NCBI GenBank assembly: GCA_028023455.1
Contig: JAQFVV010006469.1
Span: forward strand, 682,001 to 746,000
DNA length: 64,000 nt
Direction: 5' to 3'
From: Epiperipatus broadwayi
Lineage: Eukaryota; Onychophora; Udeonychophora; Euonychophora; Peripatidae
Position numbers and translations under genes: made by a program. Numbering within the stretch: the first letter of the stretch is position 1; every line of letters starts with the position of its first letter. Positions 11,764-24,105 of the stretch are shown piece by piece. Below the pieces are notes generated by a model, which had not been told where the DNA came from, did not search any database, and saw only the letters and a program-made list of their open reading frames with translations.

Positions 11764-13910
11764 TCATCATCATCAACCATTATCAATTCACTGCAGGATG
11801 ACACTCTTTCCAAGTTCAATCCATCTTCTCTGATCTTTTAGCATCTTTTCTCCACGTTACCCCTGACACTTTCTTATTTCATCTATCCATCTCACATGTG
11901 GTCTCTTTCTAGGTCTTTTATAATCTCTTGGAATCCAGTTTAAGATTTCAATTGTTCATCTATTATCATCTCTTCTAGAAATATGTCCAACCCAACTCCA
12001 TTTCAGTCTTTTACTTTTTTCAATGAGGTCAGTAACACCTGTTTGTTCTCTTATCCATATATTGCATTTTCGATCTCTTCTTGTTACTCCTAACATGCAT
12101 CTCTCCATACTTCTTTGAATGATCTGAAGTCTTTGTATTCTTCTTCTATTAAGTGTCCAAGTCTCAGATCCATAAGTCCTTTTCAAACGCATAGGCATAT
12201 TTCCTTTTAGTATCAAGTTATTTTTACCAAAAGCACTCCAACTAAGTTTAATTCTATGATTAATTTCATCAATTATGTTTCTATCTGTATTAATAATCTG
12301 ACCAAGGTATTTTTAGCTGTTGATTTCTTCTAACTCATCATAATCAATCTTTATTTTCATATTTTGAGAAAATCCATTAAACATTACTTCTAGTCTTTTT
12401 AACATTTATCTTTAGTCCTACTTTCCTACTTTCATCTGATAACTTCAGCAACATTTCCTGAAGCTTTAAAGCATTATTTGCAAAAACAACTACATCATAT
12501 GCAAAATCTAAATGACTTAAATAATCTCCATTTACTTTCACTCCTTTAGCTTCCCATTTCAATCCACAAAATACTTCTTGCTACACTGCTGTAAAAAGTT
12601 TTGGAGATATGGAGTCACCCTGTCTGAGACCCTTTTCAATGTTGACTTTCCTAGTATCATTATGTAATCTAATTGTTGCTATTGCACTTTTATAAATATT
12701 CTTCAAAATATGACAATATCCTGGATCTATACCTTAATGCTTTAATCACTGAAGAAATGTTTATAGAATCAAATGTCTTTTCATAATCTACAAATCCAAA
12801 GCATAATGGCAACTCATATTCATTTGTCCTTTCTATAACTTTTCTCAATCCCTGGATATGATCTACTGCACTAAAACCACTTTTAAATCCAGCTTGTTCT
12901 CTTGGTTGGTAGAAATCCAATGTTCTCTGTAGATGAGTTGTAATTATCTTGGTAAAATTTTTGCATAAAACTGATAAAAGACTGATAGGTCTGTAAAATC
13001 TAATATCTTCTTTATCACCTTTCTTAAATATTAATACTGCATTTTTCCAATCATCTTGTATATCTTTATCATTTAGACATTTAGTATATAACTTTGCTAA
13101 AAAAATTCTATTTCTTTGCCTGCTTTTTTTAATATATCAATCATAATTCCATCATTACCTGAAGCTTTTTCTTTCTTCATAAATTTAATTGCACATCTCA
13201 CTTCTTCATTTAAAATTCTGGGTAATTCTGAAGATATAATAGATATAAGAGGTACTTGTTCTTTATTACTATATAATTCTTGATAGAAGTCTTGTACCCA
13301 CTTCATGATATCATCTCTCTTTTTAGTAATAATTCCATCTTTTTTTTTATTGCAGATAAAAATTTCCTACCAATATAAAAATGTTTTTTTGCACTCTTGA
13401 GACTTTTATTCTCTTCTATAGCCTTCCTTGCTAGTTCATAGTTATACTTTCTTATATCATTTTCAACTCTTTTCTGCACCATTTTACAAAAGTTGAGTTA
13501 TTCAATCCTTTTTAATGCATCATTTTTGTATATTTTCATATTCCTTTTCATAAATTCTCTAGTCTCAGTAGAAATTTTATTGATCAATTGCTGCTTTTTT
13601 CTTCCAGTTATCTTTGTTGCAGTTTTTAAAAGTGTATTAGTTATTTTCTTATTAATTTCATTCAAATCTGAACCATGTTCAAAATCTATTAGATTTGTAA
13701 GTTCTAATTTAAATTCATTAGACTGTATCTAAAGATTAGGAATAGCAATTGTAAATATGGTTTTTCTTAATAATTTTTAGTTTTGCATTAACAAGTATCT
13801 TACATCTTACTAATCAATGATCACTTCCTGTGTTAAATTTATTAATAACATTACAATCTTGAAATATGTATTTTCTGTTAGTCAAAATATAATCCAATTA
13901 AAGCCACTAA
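11764..13910 (-). mobile_element. RTE-like LINE, 5'-truncated copy
   Basis: A non-LTR retrotransposon read on the minus strand. It ends at low coordinates in a TGATGATGATG tail (11764-11775), typical of RTE-clade elements. Going 5' to 3' it holds the end of the apurinic-like endonuclease, the reverse transcriptase and the C-terminal region. The 5' half of the endonuclease is missing. Copies of its 3' end occur at 14390-14740 and 15640-15765 (plus strand), and a second long copy lies at 29768-31800. Confidence 0.85.
11956..13905 (-). pseudogene. RTE-type endonuclease/reverse transcriptase, broken
   Basis: Fragments follow one another on the minus strand in several frames. The endonuclease end reads IDYILTNRKYIFQDC then GSDH (about 13905-13790); the His of the SDH motif is an active-site residue in this family. 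The RT part has KEKASGNDGI (13097-13306), QPREQAGFKSGFSAVDHIQG then FVDYEKTFDSI (12690-12920, motif A Asp) and HLDFAYDVVVFAN (12377-12562), where the catalytic FADD is changed to FAYD. The C-terminal part (11956-12216) has LKWSWVGHISRRDDNR, a typical RTE signature. Frameshifts, stops and the lost catalytic Asp make it non-functional. The open reading frames would encode a cDNA-priming nuclease and polymerase in an intact copy. Confidence 0.85.
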
Positions 13911-14389
13911 CAATAAAAAATATTTAAAATTAACTGGTTGTACATTATTTGCAAAACTTTATAGATTATTTTCAAACAGTGGCAATTATTATAACAATAC
14001 TAGTTAGTTTTATTAAACACTGATGGAGATTTGCTCAAGTCTACCAACAATCAATTTATTCAATCTCTGAGCTTTCAAATGAATCTTATTTCTCCATAGT
14101 TAAAATTTACAACATCCCTGGAAGAATTTTTTTAGGCAAAAATTATTTATTCTCTATGATTCATTTTTAAAATGGCTCAATGGCATGTAAACTGAGAACA
14201 GATAATGTTATTTTACATCTTAATTATTGCTTTGCCAATATTACCACTTAATACCAATTACAGTTTCTTTAGCAAAACAGATTAGATATTGGTAAGTAGC
14301 TTGTTTTTCTAATGTGAATGATAAAATACTTTTTAAGAAACATGCTGAAGCAGCATTAACATAAACTTCCAAAGTAATCAAGAGTACTG

Positions 14390-14740
14390 TCCTACTTATA
14401 GAACTTTATCAAAAATGCAATACATGGGTAAGAAAACAAACAGGTGTTACTGACATCAATGAAAAGATTAAAAGACTGAAGTGGAGTTAGGTTAGAAATA
14501 TTGCTAGAATAGATGATAATAGATAGACAATTGAAATATTAAACTGGATTCCAAAAGATTGTAAAAGACTGAGAAAAATGTCACGTGTGAGATGGATGGA
14601 TGAAATAAGAAAATGTGTATGGGTTGTGTTGAGAAGAGATCAGAAAAGATTGATTAAATGTGGAAAGACCTTTATCCTGAAATGAATTGATAATGATTGT
14701 TGATGGTGATGATTGAATTAAACCAAAAATGGTTGGATTG
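14390..14740 (+). mobile_element. RTE-like LINE 3' end
   Basis: Plus-strand sequence matches the 3' end of the RTE copy at 11764 in inverted orientation, including GAAAAGATTAAAAGACTGAAG and TGGATTCCAAAAGATTG. It finishes in a TGATGGTGATGATTGAATT tail. Only the last few dozen codons and the 3' UTR remain. Confidence 0.75.
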
Positions 14741-15639
14741 AATTTTTTTTATTCATATTAAATTAAAGCAATGGAAATATTAGTTTAGTCATGAGAATAA
14801 TTTTTTTTTTAAAAAACCAAGTTTATTTGTCATATTTTTAATTGTACTAAAATCTTAACAGTTTTAAAATCTAACATAATTTCTGTTTAGTGTCATATAA
14901 ATTTGCACTTCAAATAAAAACAAGAAGCCCTTTTACGTCTAATTTTGATGGATTATAAAATAAAAACCTTCTATTCTTATTTAAAGCTAATAGATTTGTT
15001 ATAATTTTCAATTCTATTTTCGATCATTACTTCCATCATCAATCCTACATATTTCAAAATAACAATACCTAATCTTTTTATTTCAATATCTATTTTAATT
15101 GCTTTAGTTTTATTTGCATTTATTTGAACCGAAACTTTCTACAAGTTTTACTTATCCTGTATGACACTATGTTAAGCATATTCCTAGTGCCTGCAAGTAT
15201 GACCCATCATTAGCAAATCTGAAGTAATGGCTTCTGGCTCCAATATTTAAATCAACATTATAAATGCATACTTTTTAACAAACTTATCTAAATATATATA
15301 GCATTAAGCAAAAATGAAGATAAATAATATTTCCAGATTACACTTCTCTCTACATTTATCACTTCAATAAGAGGAACATTTATTTTTGCAATTTGATTTG
15401 ATAAGAAAACAAAACAAATAAATGATTTGATGCTCAAGAAGATGTTCGAGTAGTAGAGTTGAGATCTCATAAATCTTCCATTTCATCATGCCATGAAGGA
15501 TTTTAAAATAGAATGGTTTATCTGTTATAAGATAATAAAACATTTGAATAGCAGAATGCCAAAGCTGAGTCATGATCTGTGGATCTTTACCTACTAATTT
15601 CCATAAATGAAATGGATAATTGAAATAACGAAGGTTGTG

Positions 15640-15765
15640 CATATGGATGAGAAACTATGGATTAGAGAAATTGGATTAAACCTAAAAAGACTCCATCCTG
15701 AAGTGGATTGATAGTGGTTGAAATTGGTTATGGTTATGATGATAATGATAAATTTGCTAAATCAT
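15640..15765 (+). mobile_element. RTE-like LINE 3' end, short copy
   Basis: TGGATGAGAAACTATGGATT and the run CTCCATCCTGAAGTGGATTG match the RTE 3' region, followed by a TGATGATAATGATAA tail. It is inserted in the older LINE remnant. Confidence 0.65.
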
Positions 15766-15779
15766 GTAAAGCAAAAATA

Positions 15780-15920
15780 ATCAAATGGTTTATCACTCAG
15801 GAAGTAATAAGATGTTCAATAACATAGTATGACTGAATTGAGGTTCTATTCTGGGACTTTTAATTCCTGTGTCCATTATTTTGTTACTTCCCTGGCCATT
15901 CACTGTAAAAACATAATCGA
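15780..15920 (-). mobile_element. Short SINE, tRNA-like head
   Basis: Minus-strand head GAATGGCCAGGGAAGTAAC and tail TTACTTCCTGAGTGATAAACC. A longer relative with the same head and tail lies at 18395-18765. The A box is weak and the B box poor, so the tRNA origin is tentative. Confidence 0.4.
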
Positions 15921-16300
15921 GCAGTTTGTTACTCTGCAGTTCGGATCAAGTTTGAATACCAGAAGTGACAGAATTGAGCTGATCCATAAACTTTGAACTA
16001 TAGAGTTTGCCATTTAACCACCCTATTAAATTAGGCAGACCACTTTTGGTTTAAGAAACTGTCCATTTTTCGAATCTATAGTTTTACTTTTTAAAAATAA
16101 TCAGCAAAGCAATCTAAATCATTATATCAAATGCCTTTTCAAGATTGGTAAAACACATCATCTACCGTTAAAGTATCTCTCAATAATTTAATAGTTTACA
16201 GTGTCTCTAATTGTATCTCTTCAGCCCTACCACTTTTGAGTTCAAACTGCTTTTCACATAAAAATGACTAGTCTTCTGAAAATATGGTATATTAAAACCC

Positions 16301-17319
16301 TTAATTACACGTAAACATCCATATACATTAAGCTCTCTTTGGAAGACAGGGTGAGAAACTTTGCGAACAAAGGATACCTCCAGAAAGAATTAAAAAGTAA
16401 ATCTAATTTTAAATTAAATCGTTTTTTAAAAATAGAATTTTATAGATTTTTAACATAGCAAAATTCTTGTTTTCTATCAATAAGTCAACAACTGTCGTTT
16501 TAACGGGAACTTATTTGTAACAGACATTCCAAAAAAGAAAAGAAAAACGAAAGAACATAAAAGATTTTTTCAGTGATAGCTAAAAATGGAAACCGATCAT
16601 TTGTAGAAGTTTCGATCTCTCGCAGAGTATTTGTCTATCATTTGAATGATAACTAGGGCAACTATAAAACCTCATGATGGTTCTATTTTTCATTTTTCAA
16701 ATAGGTGAAAAAGAAGAAAAATACATATATTCAAAATTTCATTAATATAGATATCGATTTTCCGTCTTTTTAACTCTATAGAAAGTTTCTTTTATGTTTA
16801 CCAAGATATTTTCAAAATAATATTTTCCAATTTATCATTCTTGCTATTTATCTTTTATTTTCGTTAATTCAAATGTTTGATTGTCAATAGGGGGGGAAAA
16901 ATCTACTTTAAAAGAATTATTAAACTTTACGTAATTTATAGGTTTTGTCTTCATACATTTTTTACCGTTTATTCATAATGATTCGCAAATATTAAAATGC
17001 AAATATAGAAATTTTCTTGAAATAAGAAATCCGCTATCAATATGCATTCACAGATTGTTCCATTCTAATTTTCGATTATTTTTTTTAAACAAAAAAGAAA
17101 CAAAAGTAAAGAAAATGAAAGAAGGTATAAAAGTGAGATGATAAAATGGAAAATATAACTTTTATGGTTAATTTTAATTTTATGTAAATTTAGTTTTAAT
17201 TTCTGGAATAAACGACAATTTTGTTGTTCATCAAGATGTACTCAGAAATTTTACTTCAAGTGTCAGATTTCTTTCTTTTCTAATATCAAATTTTATTAAG
17301 ATTTAGAATAATAAAGTGC

Positions 17320-17320
<1 letters not shown>
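16301..17320. other. AT-rich DNA, no gene recognised
   Basis: No conserved coding or RNA signal. A G9 tract at 16890-16898 and scattered homopolymers only. Confidence 0.45.
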
Positions 17321-17406
<86 letters not shown>

Positions 17407-17463
17407 GTCTGTCTGTCTGTCTGTCTGTCTGCCTGATTCGTCTGTTTGTCTCTCTATCTACCT
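17321..17463. repeat. Microsatellite (CTAT)n-(CTGT)n
   Basis: About 21 CTAT units to 17405 pass into about 6 CTGT units and then degenerate CT-rich sequence. This is a compound microsatellite of the same motif class as 8128-8453. Confidence 0.95.
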
Positions 17464-18394
17464 ATATATATATATTACGCAAAACTTAAACTCTTAGAAT
17501 GTTGTAGAAAAAAAATAGGAGTAGTAAAAACATATGTTAGAGATTTATTTGTGCCAGATTTTTTAAATGTTAATATCGAAACTTAAAGAGTTAAAACTAC
17601 CATATCTGATCTTTTTTGTATATGATGTGAAGTTTGGACTCTTGAAAAAAGTAATAAAAAAAATAGAAGCGTTTGCAATGTGAAATTTGATAAAAATAAT
17701 GAAAAATCAAAAAGATTCTTAAACAACTAATTGTACAATTTTGGGATTAAAAATAAAGTGTTTTGAATCTATAGATTGTCTAACTTTTTTTCTATTAGTA
17801 AAGGTTGAATCATACAACTATTATTTTCAGTTCAGTGGTATTAATCCAAGTAATCCTGAATATTGTAATTTTTTACTCTATCCTATAGTTAAAAATAACT
17901 AAATATCAATTTAGTGATATGTTAGCTATGTTAGTTATAGTTAGCTACAGAAAAAAAATACTAAATTTGCTTTACAAATTTGTTGTTTACTAAAAAAATA
18001 TTGAAGTTCCATCTCATGGCAAGTTAATAAATTAATCACTATTATCAATCTGGGAATGCACAAAAGAAAAACAAATTCATAAATAAAATTGTTATATTAA
18101 AAAATATCATTAAAAATGAAATATTCTCACTCAGTAGAAAAAAAGAAAGTGCAAAACAAGAAATAACACTAATGATCTAAAAGAATGGCAACGATTAAGA
18201 ACTAATAATACATAATCTACAACATTCAGAACTTAGACAGTTTTTGGATGTTAATCTTCCACTTGGAGAATGTTGTTAATCAGTAATAAAATGTATTGCA
18301 TTAGAATAATACTATGTTTAATTTACTATTGCAACATTTTGCATGCAATTATTAGATAATATTGTCTTAAATAAATAAGTAAAAAAAGAATATA
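17464..18394. other. AT-rich DNA, nothing recognised
   Basis: No gene, RNA or defined repeat seen. Confidence 0.45.
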
Positions 18395-18765
18395 ATGGCT
18401 TTATCACCCAGGAGATCATAAGAAACTGCTATTGTTACTGCTGCAGCTACTACTGCTACTACTCCTACTTCTATTACTCCTCCAACTCCTATTGCTACTA
18501 TTTTAACTTATCTTACAATTGTCACATTTCTGGAAACACTGATTGACTGCCGCAGTAATTTATCAATTACACAGATGATTAATTATCAGTCGATTTTTAT
18601 CAAGTCATAAATTATCACATCACTTAAAAAGTAAAGAGAGCATTAGTAATAAGTTTGAGCACCATAAATGATCAGAGTTGAGTCACAATCCATTGAATTT
18701 GAGTTCCAAAATCCATCACTCTACTACTTTCCTAAACCATTCAAGAAGGGCATTAATATCTCTTT
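18395..18765 (-). mobile_element. SINE related to 15780-15920, with trinucleotide tract
   Basis: The minus-strand head (GAATGGTTTAGGAAAGTAGTAGAGTG, near 18757) and the far end (TTATGATCTCCTGGGTGATA, near 18420) match the shorter element at 15.8 kb. Between them lies an imperfect (CTA/CTG)n trinucleotide tract at about 18430-18505. No coding. Confidence 0.4.
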
Positions 18766-19599
18766 AAACTCAATAAAGATATTAATTCTTTATTATTAAA
18801 TATTTGTTTATTTTATAAATGCGTAGTTTTAATGTTTTCTTCCAATGTTTCAACATTCTTCACTTAGACCAAGATCACATTATTTTTATTATTTTTTAAA
18901 ATACAATTTGATTCTTTATTTCCAACATCTAATTCAAGATGCTGGAAAAAAGAAAACAATCTCCATGATACATCTTGATTAAGCTGGTCTCTTTACTTAG
19001 ACTAAGTGAAAAATCTAGTTTTTTCTCCATTGACTGCAATCATATGCTTGAAAGTATAAGAATAAGTTATAATTTTAAATACATATATTCTTACTATACA
19101 AAAAGGAAGTAATCAAAAATAATTTTAAAAGGATAGTTATAGACCTATTATGTTATTATTCTTCATAAAAGTTGTATTAAAATTTTATAAAAAAAAAGAG
19201 CAAAAAATAAAGATAGATTTTGCTTTGTCACAAAGCTGAGAGGGTTTACAAGTGTATTTATATCATCTTTGATTGATAAACAAAATAAAGAGACAATAAA
19301 TAAGAATTCCAGCATAGGTTTATAAATTTCACAAGTACAATGTCACCTGTAAGAAGTTTATCAAGGAATAAAAAAGACTCGTAAGAAGTTATTAATTTTG
19401 TTTTCCCTAAAATGACATTTCTGTGAGACATATATAAAATTACTAAAAAATTAATGTAAAATAAAAAATTTTAAGTTTTAAATTATGTATGAAATCTTGA
19501 GTTAAATGATAATTCTATGAATCATCATTACACTTGAAGACTTATAATAAGTTCAATACAAAAATAAAAATATTTTGCCCAAAATTGCTTTATCCTATA
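18766..19599. other. AT-rich DNA, nothing recognised
   Basis: No gene, RNA or defined repeat seen. Confidence 0.45.
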
Positions 19600-20560
19600 A
19601 CACTAAAGCTTTAGTACCTGTGCCTTGAGTGCTTAATTTTAGCAAGAGAGACCTCTACAAATCATAACATGATATTCAACTTTATAAAGATAAGAGGGAC
19701 CCTCTTATCTCTAACCTATTTTTCTTAATTATATAGGCAAATCTAAAGCATTTTGATTTGGGAGCTTTAGATTTTTCATATTGTTAATGCTATTCTGAAT
19801 GACATACTTACTTACTATAGTCCATGGATCCATAATTTAGGGATACTATTAAAAATATCATGACCACAATAAGATCATATATCTGGTGATTAATATCACA
19901 TCTATCAATTACAAGTGCTTGTTTTCCTATTTGCAAAGGTGGTGTTAACCTAATATGTTCTCAGTCATTTGTATCCTATATCAGAGTTAAGATATATTGT
20001 AACCACTGTTAATCAACATCTATATGTGAGTTGTTTTTTATACTGATTATATTATTGAGTATACAGATCTGTTGGACTATTATAACATCAAATCTTTAAT
20101 TAATGTTTCATTTAAAGATCTGAAAAAAAAAAAGATATATCCTGACAGATATCTATGGGCAACCCTTACAATTGTCCAAACTTTAATCAGATTCCAAAAT
20201 ATGTGTATTCCTCAATTATGGCTAAAATTTTTGCATAACTTAATAATCATCACAATTCATACAATATTTCTCATTAACTATTTTAAATTAAATCTGGATC
20301 ACATATCTATCTTATGTAATAGTCATTCAGAAGATATGATACACATTTTGGAAGCATGTCCATACTTTGTCATCTTTAAGACACTGTATTCCACAAGCAA
20401 ATAATTAATCTAAAAGAACTGCTTGACAAAAATATCAAAAATTTTAATCCATACAATGCTATAGTAATTATTCACACCATTAAAATCATGTGACTTGCTC
20501 GCTGTTCTGTAATTTTTGACAACAAAAAATATAACATTCTAAAATAATAATAATAAAGAG
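19600..20560 (+). pseudogene. L1/Tx1-like LINE C-terminal remnant
   Basis: Plus-strand fragments near 19680-19960 end in KGGVNL, resembling the Gly-Gly segment after the RT domain. A 110-codon frame at 20072-20404 contains CNSHSEDMIHILEACPYF, matching the Cys/His zinc-binding segment (zf-RVT) at the end of many LINE ORF2 proteins. The 3' end has an (ATA)n-type tail near 20543-20556. The same segment is better preserved in the LINE at 56590-59450. Several stops are present; the RT core and everything upstream are lost. Confidence 0.6.
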
Positions 20561-20717
20561 TGGTATAATATATGTTTATATTATCAAACATATATAACCA
20601 GAAATACAATGAGAAAAAATTGGCAGAACAATATTTTTCTTAGTTGTTCATTATTTTACAATGTTATCAATTATACTTTAAAACTAAATCATTGTATGTG
20701 CCTTCAGACTCTAATTA

Positions 20718-20843
20718 TAATAACTATATAAGCCATGCTTTTTGCATCATATATATATATATATATAATCCCTCTGTACTTAATAACTATATAAGCCATG
20801 CTTTTTGCATCATATATATATATATATATAATCCCTCTGTACT
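20718..20843. repeat. 63-bp tandem duplication, two copies
   Basis: TAATAACTATATAAGCC... through a TA tract to ...CCCTCTGTACT occurs twice, head to tail, at 20718-20780 and 20781-20843, with no clear difference. It is a recent local duplication next to the LINE tail. Confidence 0.9.
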
Positions 20844-20849
20844 TATGTT

Positions 20850-22765
20850 AATACTTGTATTTAATTTATAATTAATAACGCTTATTTTATATATTAAAAA
20901 AAGAATTTGAAACTATATTTATATTATTTGAAACTATATTTATATTGTTTGAAATAAAACTTAAGATAAATTTTAATATGTAAATCTCAATGTATTAATT
21001 ATTTTCTATGTAATTCTAAAGCATTCATTGATTTCCATCAAGTGTTAAAACAATATGTCAGAAAGAAGTGATAAGGAAAAAAGTATGAAGAGACTTGGGC
21101 AATTGCAAAGGACCCATATTCTATCAACAAAAATGATTCATGTGTTCCTTTGTCTGAAAAATGGAATATCTAATTGCCTTATTTACATATTGTGCCTCAT
21201 TTACATATTATATCATATCAATTATATAAGCTTATCTGTACTGCACAACTTTATTTAGCCCTGTGATTCTGGCCATGTTTTACCGAAAGCTGACTGAATG
21301 TAATTAAATAGTTTGTTATTATTTAATCAATGAGTGCTTTAGAATAAGATAAAATTTAATATTTGTCAAATTTATATTGTCTAAATACCTTATAGATAAT
21401 TTAAAAGATGTAAAATTATGCTTAGTTTTTCAATTGGGAAGATCCAAAAAAAGTAGAGAGAGAAAAACAATTAGAATGTCAAGGTTTGTTTGTGGAAAGT
21501 TTAATATTAAATTTTAAAAAAGTTGGCCATAAAATGCAGACTTTGAATTTTAGTAATAAAATAAAGATTTCAAAGTTTAAAAGATTAGAAGAAAATATAC
21601 TGACAACAAATAAAAGAGTAAAATGCTTAATGAACTCTTCAAAAAATATTGAATAACTTTTTCAGAAACTCAAATGATTCAATTATTTTATTTTATATAA
21701 AGCTATATATTTATCATCCATTACATCTTCATAATAAGATAAAATTATTCCAGCTATTTCATAGATAGGTATCTGTTTCAAAAACATTTATATATATAAA
21801 ACTCAATTATAAAATAACTAATTAATTTTTATGCAAGAAAAACTGGCTAATCTCTGCCTTGTTGCTAAGAAACATTCCAGAAATGCCGTTTTTTAAAACA
21901 TAAAATTAAAATGGTATATTTATTTATGAATATATTTTTAATAATAAATAAATAATTCATTTATGAAAATATTTACAAACAGTAAATAAATAATTTGTTC
22001 TAATATGGCAAAAATAAAAAGAATAATTATGTTATAATTTGGTATCTAAAATTTTTTTTCCCACAAAAAATAAATAAATACTATTTATAAATAAATAGAT
22101 GGTTTATTTTTTCTAATACATACAGTTTTGAAATACTTAAAATTTATTGCATTTATAAAGGCCTTTTAGATCTACAATTTCAAGATAGCTGAAATATACA
22201 ACAGAAGTAATTTATTTATTTTTAATATTATGAAATAAAGTATTTAAGTACCTTTTGTATGTATTAATTTTATTCATTTGTGAATTAATAAATTATTTAT
22301 TAATTTGTTTGTGAATAAATAATAAACAGTGCTTATTTTTTTAAATCAAGTAAGAGGTAAAACATCTAAAATATTTATTGTTTTCAATCATTTAAAAACA
22401 TTTAATCACTTAGTATATTGGCTATTTTTCATTTTTTTGAACAATATTTGTTATTGTGATGTTGAAATCAGTTTATTGTTTTATATACATATTATTTATA
22501 TCAATCTCTTTTTTTAATTTATAAATTACTTATTATAAGCAAAATTTAAAGAAAATGTAAAATTGGTTTTTTTGTTAGTTATGTAAATATCAGAAAGAGT
22601 AAATAATTAATGGACTAGAGAAATTCTCACTCAACTAGATATTATAAGATAGGACATGTCTCTGAAAAAATTTACTTTAAGAAGAACCGATGAAAGAAAA
22701 GTTTTCAGGTTTTTTATGAAGTGAAAGGATTGTGATCTTTGTGAAAATTACTGAAGCATTGTCTA
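20850..22765. other. Very AT-rich DNA, no gene recognised
   Basis: Contains AAATA-rich, partly self-complementary low-complexity sequence around 21900-22320. The short open frames are composition artefacts. Confidence 0.45.
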
Positions 22766-23020
22766 CAGTGTTATCACATGGAGATAAGGATGATTAGTGG
22801 ACAATCAGAAAAAATGATAATGTGACATTTAAAATTCATGTAAAAAAAAATTATATTTTTTTAAAAAATATAAATAATAAAAAATAAAAATAAAATAAAA
22901 TAAAAAAATTCATTTGTTCTACAGTGATTATCAACATGGCAGATAAGGATGATTAGTGGACAATCCAGAAAAAATGATAATGTGACATTTAATAAATTCA
23001 TGTATGAAGTGAAAATTATG
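22766..23020. repeat. Direct repeat pair, about 80-100 bp
   Basis: The block beginning CTACAGTG.TTATCA and running through GATAAGGATGATTAGTGGAC and AAATGATAATGTGACATTTA occurs at about 22769-22842 and 22919-23005. The spacer is an AAAAT-type low-complexity tract. The copies differ by a few substitutions and small indels. Confidence 0.8.
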
Positions 23021-23325
23021 ACTCATTCTTTTATATAATATAATTAGCTAAATAATAATATTAATATAAAATGAGTGCAAATTAAAACTTTACTTAGCAT
23101 CACTAACACATCACAAAAGTATATATTATAATATTATGACTGTGTTGTGGTTAATGATGTTAAGGCTTGATAGAACTGATAAATGAAGTTATCCTAAAAC
23201 CATCCTTGTAAAAACAGTAGCAAACTTAGCATACAATAGTGCTATTCAGTGTAAGTCATTGTAATCAATGGATGCAAGAAGATAGATGCATAAAATTCCT
23301 ATCTAGTAAATATCCATCCAACATT

Positions 23326-23365
23326 TACAGACTAGTTTCTAGCCTTTGGCTTTCATCAGTGAAGA
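23326..23365 (-). ncRNA. Hammerhead ribozyme-type motif
   Basis: On the minus strand: CTGATGA (23359-23353); stem II made of A-GCC/GGC-T with an AAA loop (23351-23341); GAAA (23339-23336); a minimal helix III AC-TA-GT; and the cleavage triplet GTC ending at 23330. All core bases match the consensus. The first stem II pair is an A:A mismatch, stem I shows only about two good pairs next to the core, and helix III is too short to be stable alone. In PLE hammerheads such short helices are thought to work as dimers. Confidence 0.55.
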
Positions 23366-23523
23366 GAATCTGAGAGTAGTACACTTAGATCTTAGGATCT
23401 AATGCAATCATCCTATAGTAGCCATCTTTTATGTTTTAGTTAACCATACAGCTATGAGTCCAAAATGAAAACACAATATTTTCAACCCAAGATCTAGGTG
23501 CAGCACCCTCAGATCCAAAGCTC

Positions 23524-23562
23524 TTCACTAATGAAAACCACAAACTTGAAACTAGTATGGGG
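23524..23562 (+). ncRNA. Hammerhead-like motif, decayed partner
   Basis: This is the inverted partner of the motif at 23326-23365. The core reads CTAATGA (23528-23534) with G5 changed to A. The sequence around stem II is degraded, while GAAACTAGTA (23548-23557) is kept. Expected to be inactive. Confidence 0.45.
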
Positions 23563-24105
23563 ATATTGGAAGAGTAAGCACTAGATAAGGATTTTATACA
23601 CAAATATTATTGCATCCATTGAGTATTATGGCCTTCACTGGGTGGCAGTACTGCATGGAGAATTTGTTACTGTTTTAACAGTTTGTATAAGCATAAGAAA
23701 TGGTAATCATGTGAGGTTTAGTGGCTTAAACCAGCCTGGTGAATTTTGTATTGTCGTAGATTCTAATTTGAATATTATACAAAATTTTATATCTTAGTTA
23801 AATAACATGATAGTTAAAAATGCTTAAATGCATTCATTAAAAAAAATAATAATAAATTTATTACTCAAATGTTTTTCGGATTTGAAAACCTGTTTGAGAA
23901 AGAAGCCACTTTGAATCATTTATATTTCTTTTCTTTCCCAAACATATCAAATCACTTTTCAAATCATATATTATATCTTTTTTTTTTCCAAATAAATAAA
24001 ATTCTATTTTTAAATTATTAATTTAGTTGATAATAATTTCTTTGTATCATAAAAAATAAATAGTCTATATAAGTTGCTTAAAAATTATTTTTTATTTATT
24101 CCTGA

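Larger units (their letters stand above)
14960..16300 (-). pseudogene. Old LINE reverse transcriptase remnants, interrupted
   Basis: Minus-strand fragments look like a much-decayed RT. Near 16165-16120 CFTNLEKAFD resembles motif A (Asp-x-x-Lys-Ala-Phe-Asp). At about 15240-15200 FRFANDG resembles the FADD motif. At about 15065-15020 LKYVGLMMEVMIENRI resembles the KYLG segment downstream. Stops are frequent. The remnant is split by an RTE 3' end (15640-15765) and a SINE (15780-15920). A minus-strand frame at 15364-15642 (92 codons, Trp-rich) lies within the gap and is not recognised. Confidence 0.5.
23200..23685. mobile_element. Inverted repeat with hammerhead motifs, upstream of PLE
   Basis: The left arm (about 23200-23395) is the inverse of the right arm (about 23490-23685). 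Shared blocks include ACTAGATA(A)GGA.TTTTAT, TTGCATCCATTGA and TTTGCTACTG/TTTGTTACTG. Each arm holds a hammerhead-type motif, minus strand in the left arm and plus strand in the right. The unit lies about 420 bp upstream of the Penelope-like reading frame. PLEs are known to carry partly inverted terminal repeats (pLTRs) and hammerhead motifs, so this may be the upstream repeat of that element. I did not find a matching copy downstream of the gene. Confidence 0.55.

Noticed and set aside
15364-15642. 92-codon minus-strand frame with many Trp, Leu and His residues
   Set aside because: It looks protein-like, but I recognise no family, see no splice-site evidence, and it lies within decayed LINE and SINE debris.
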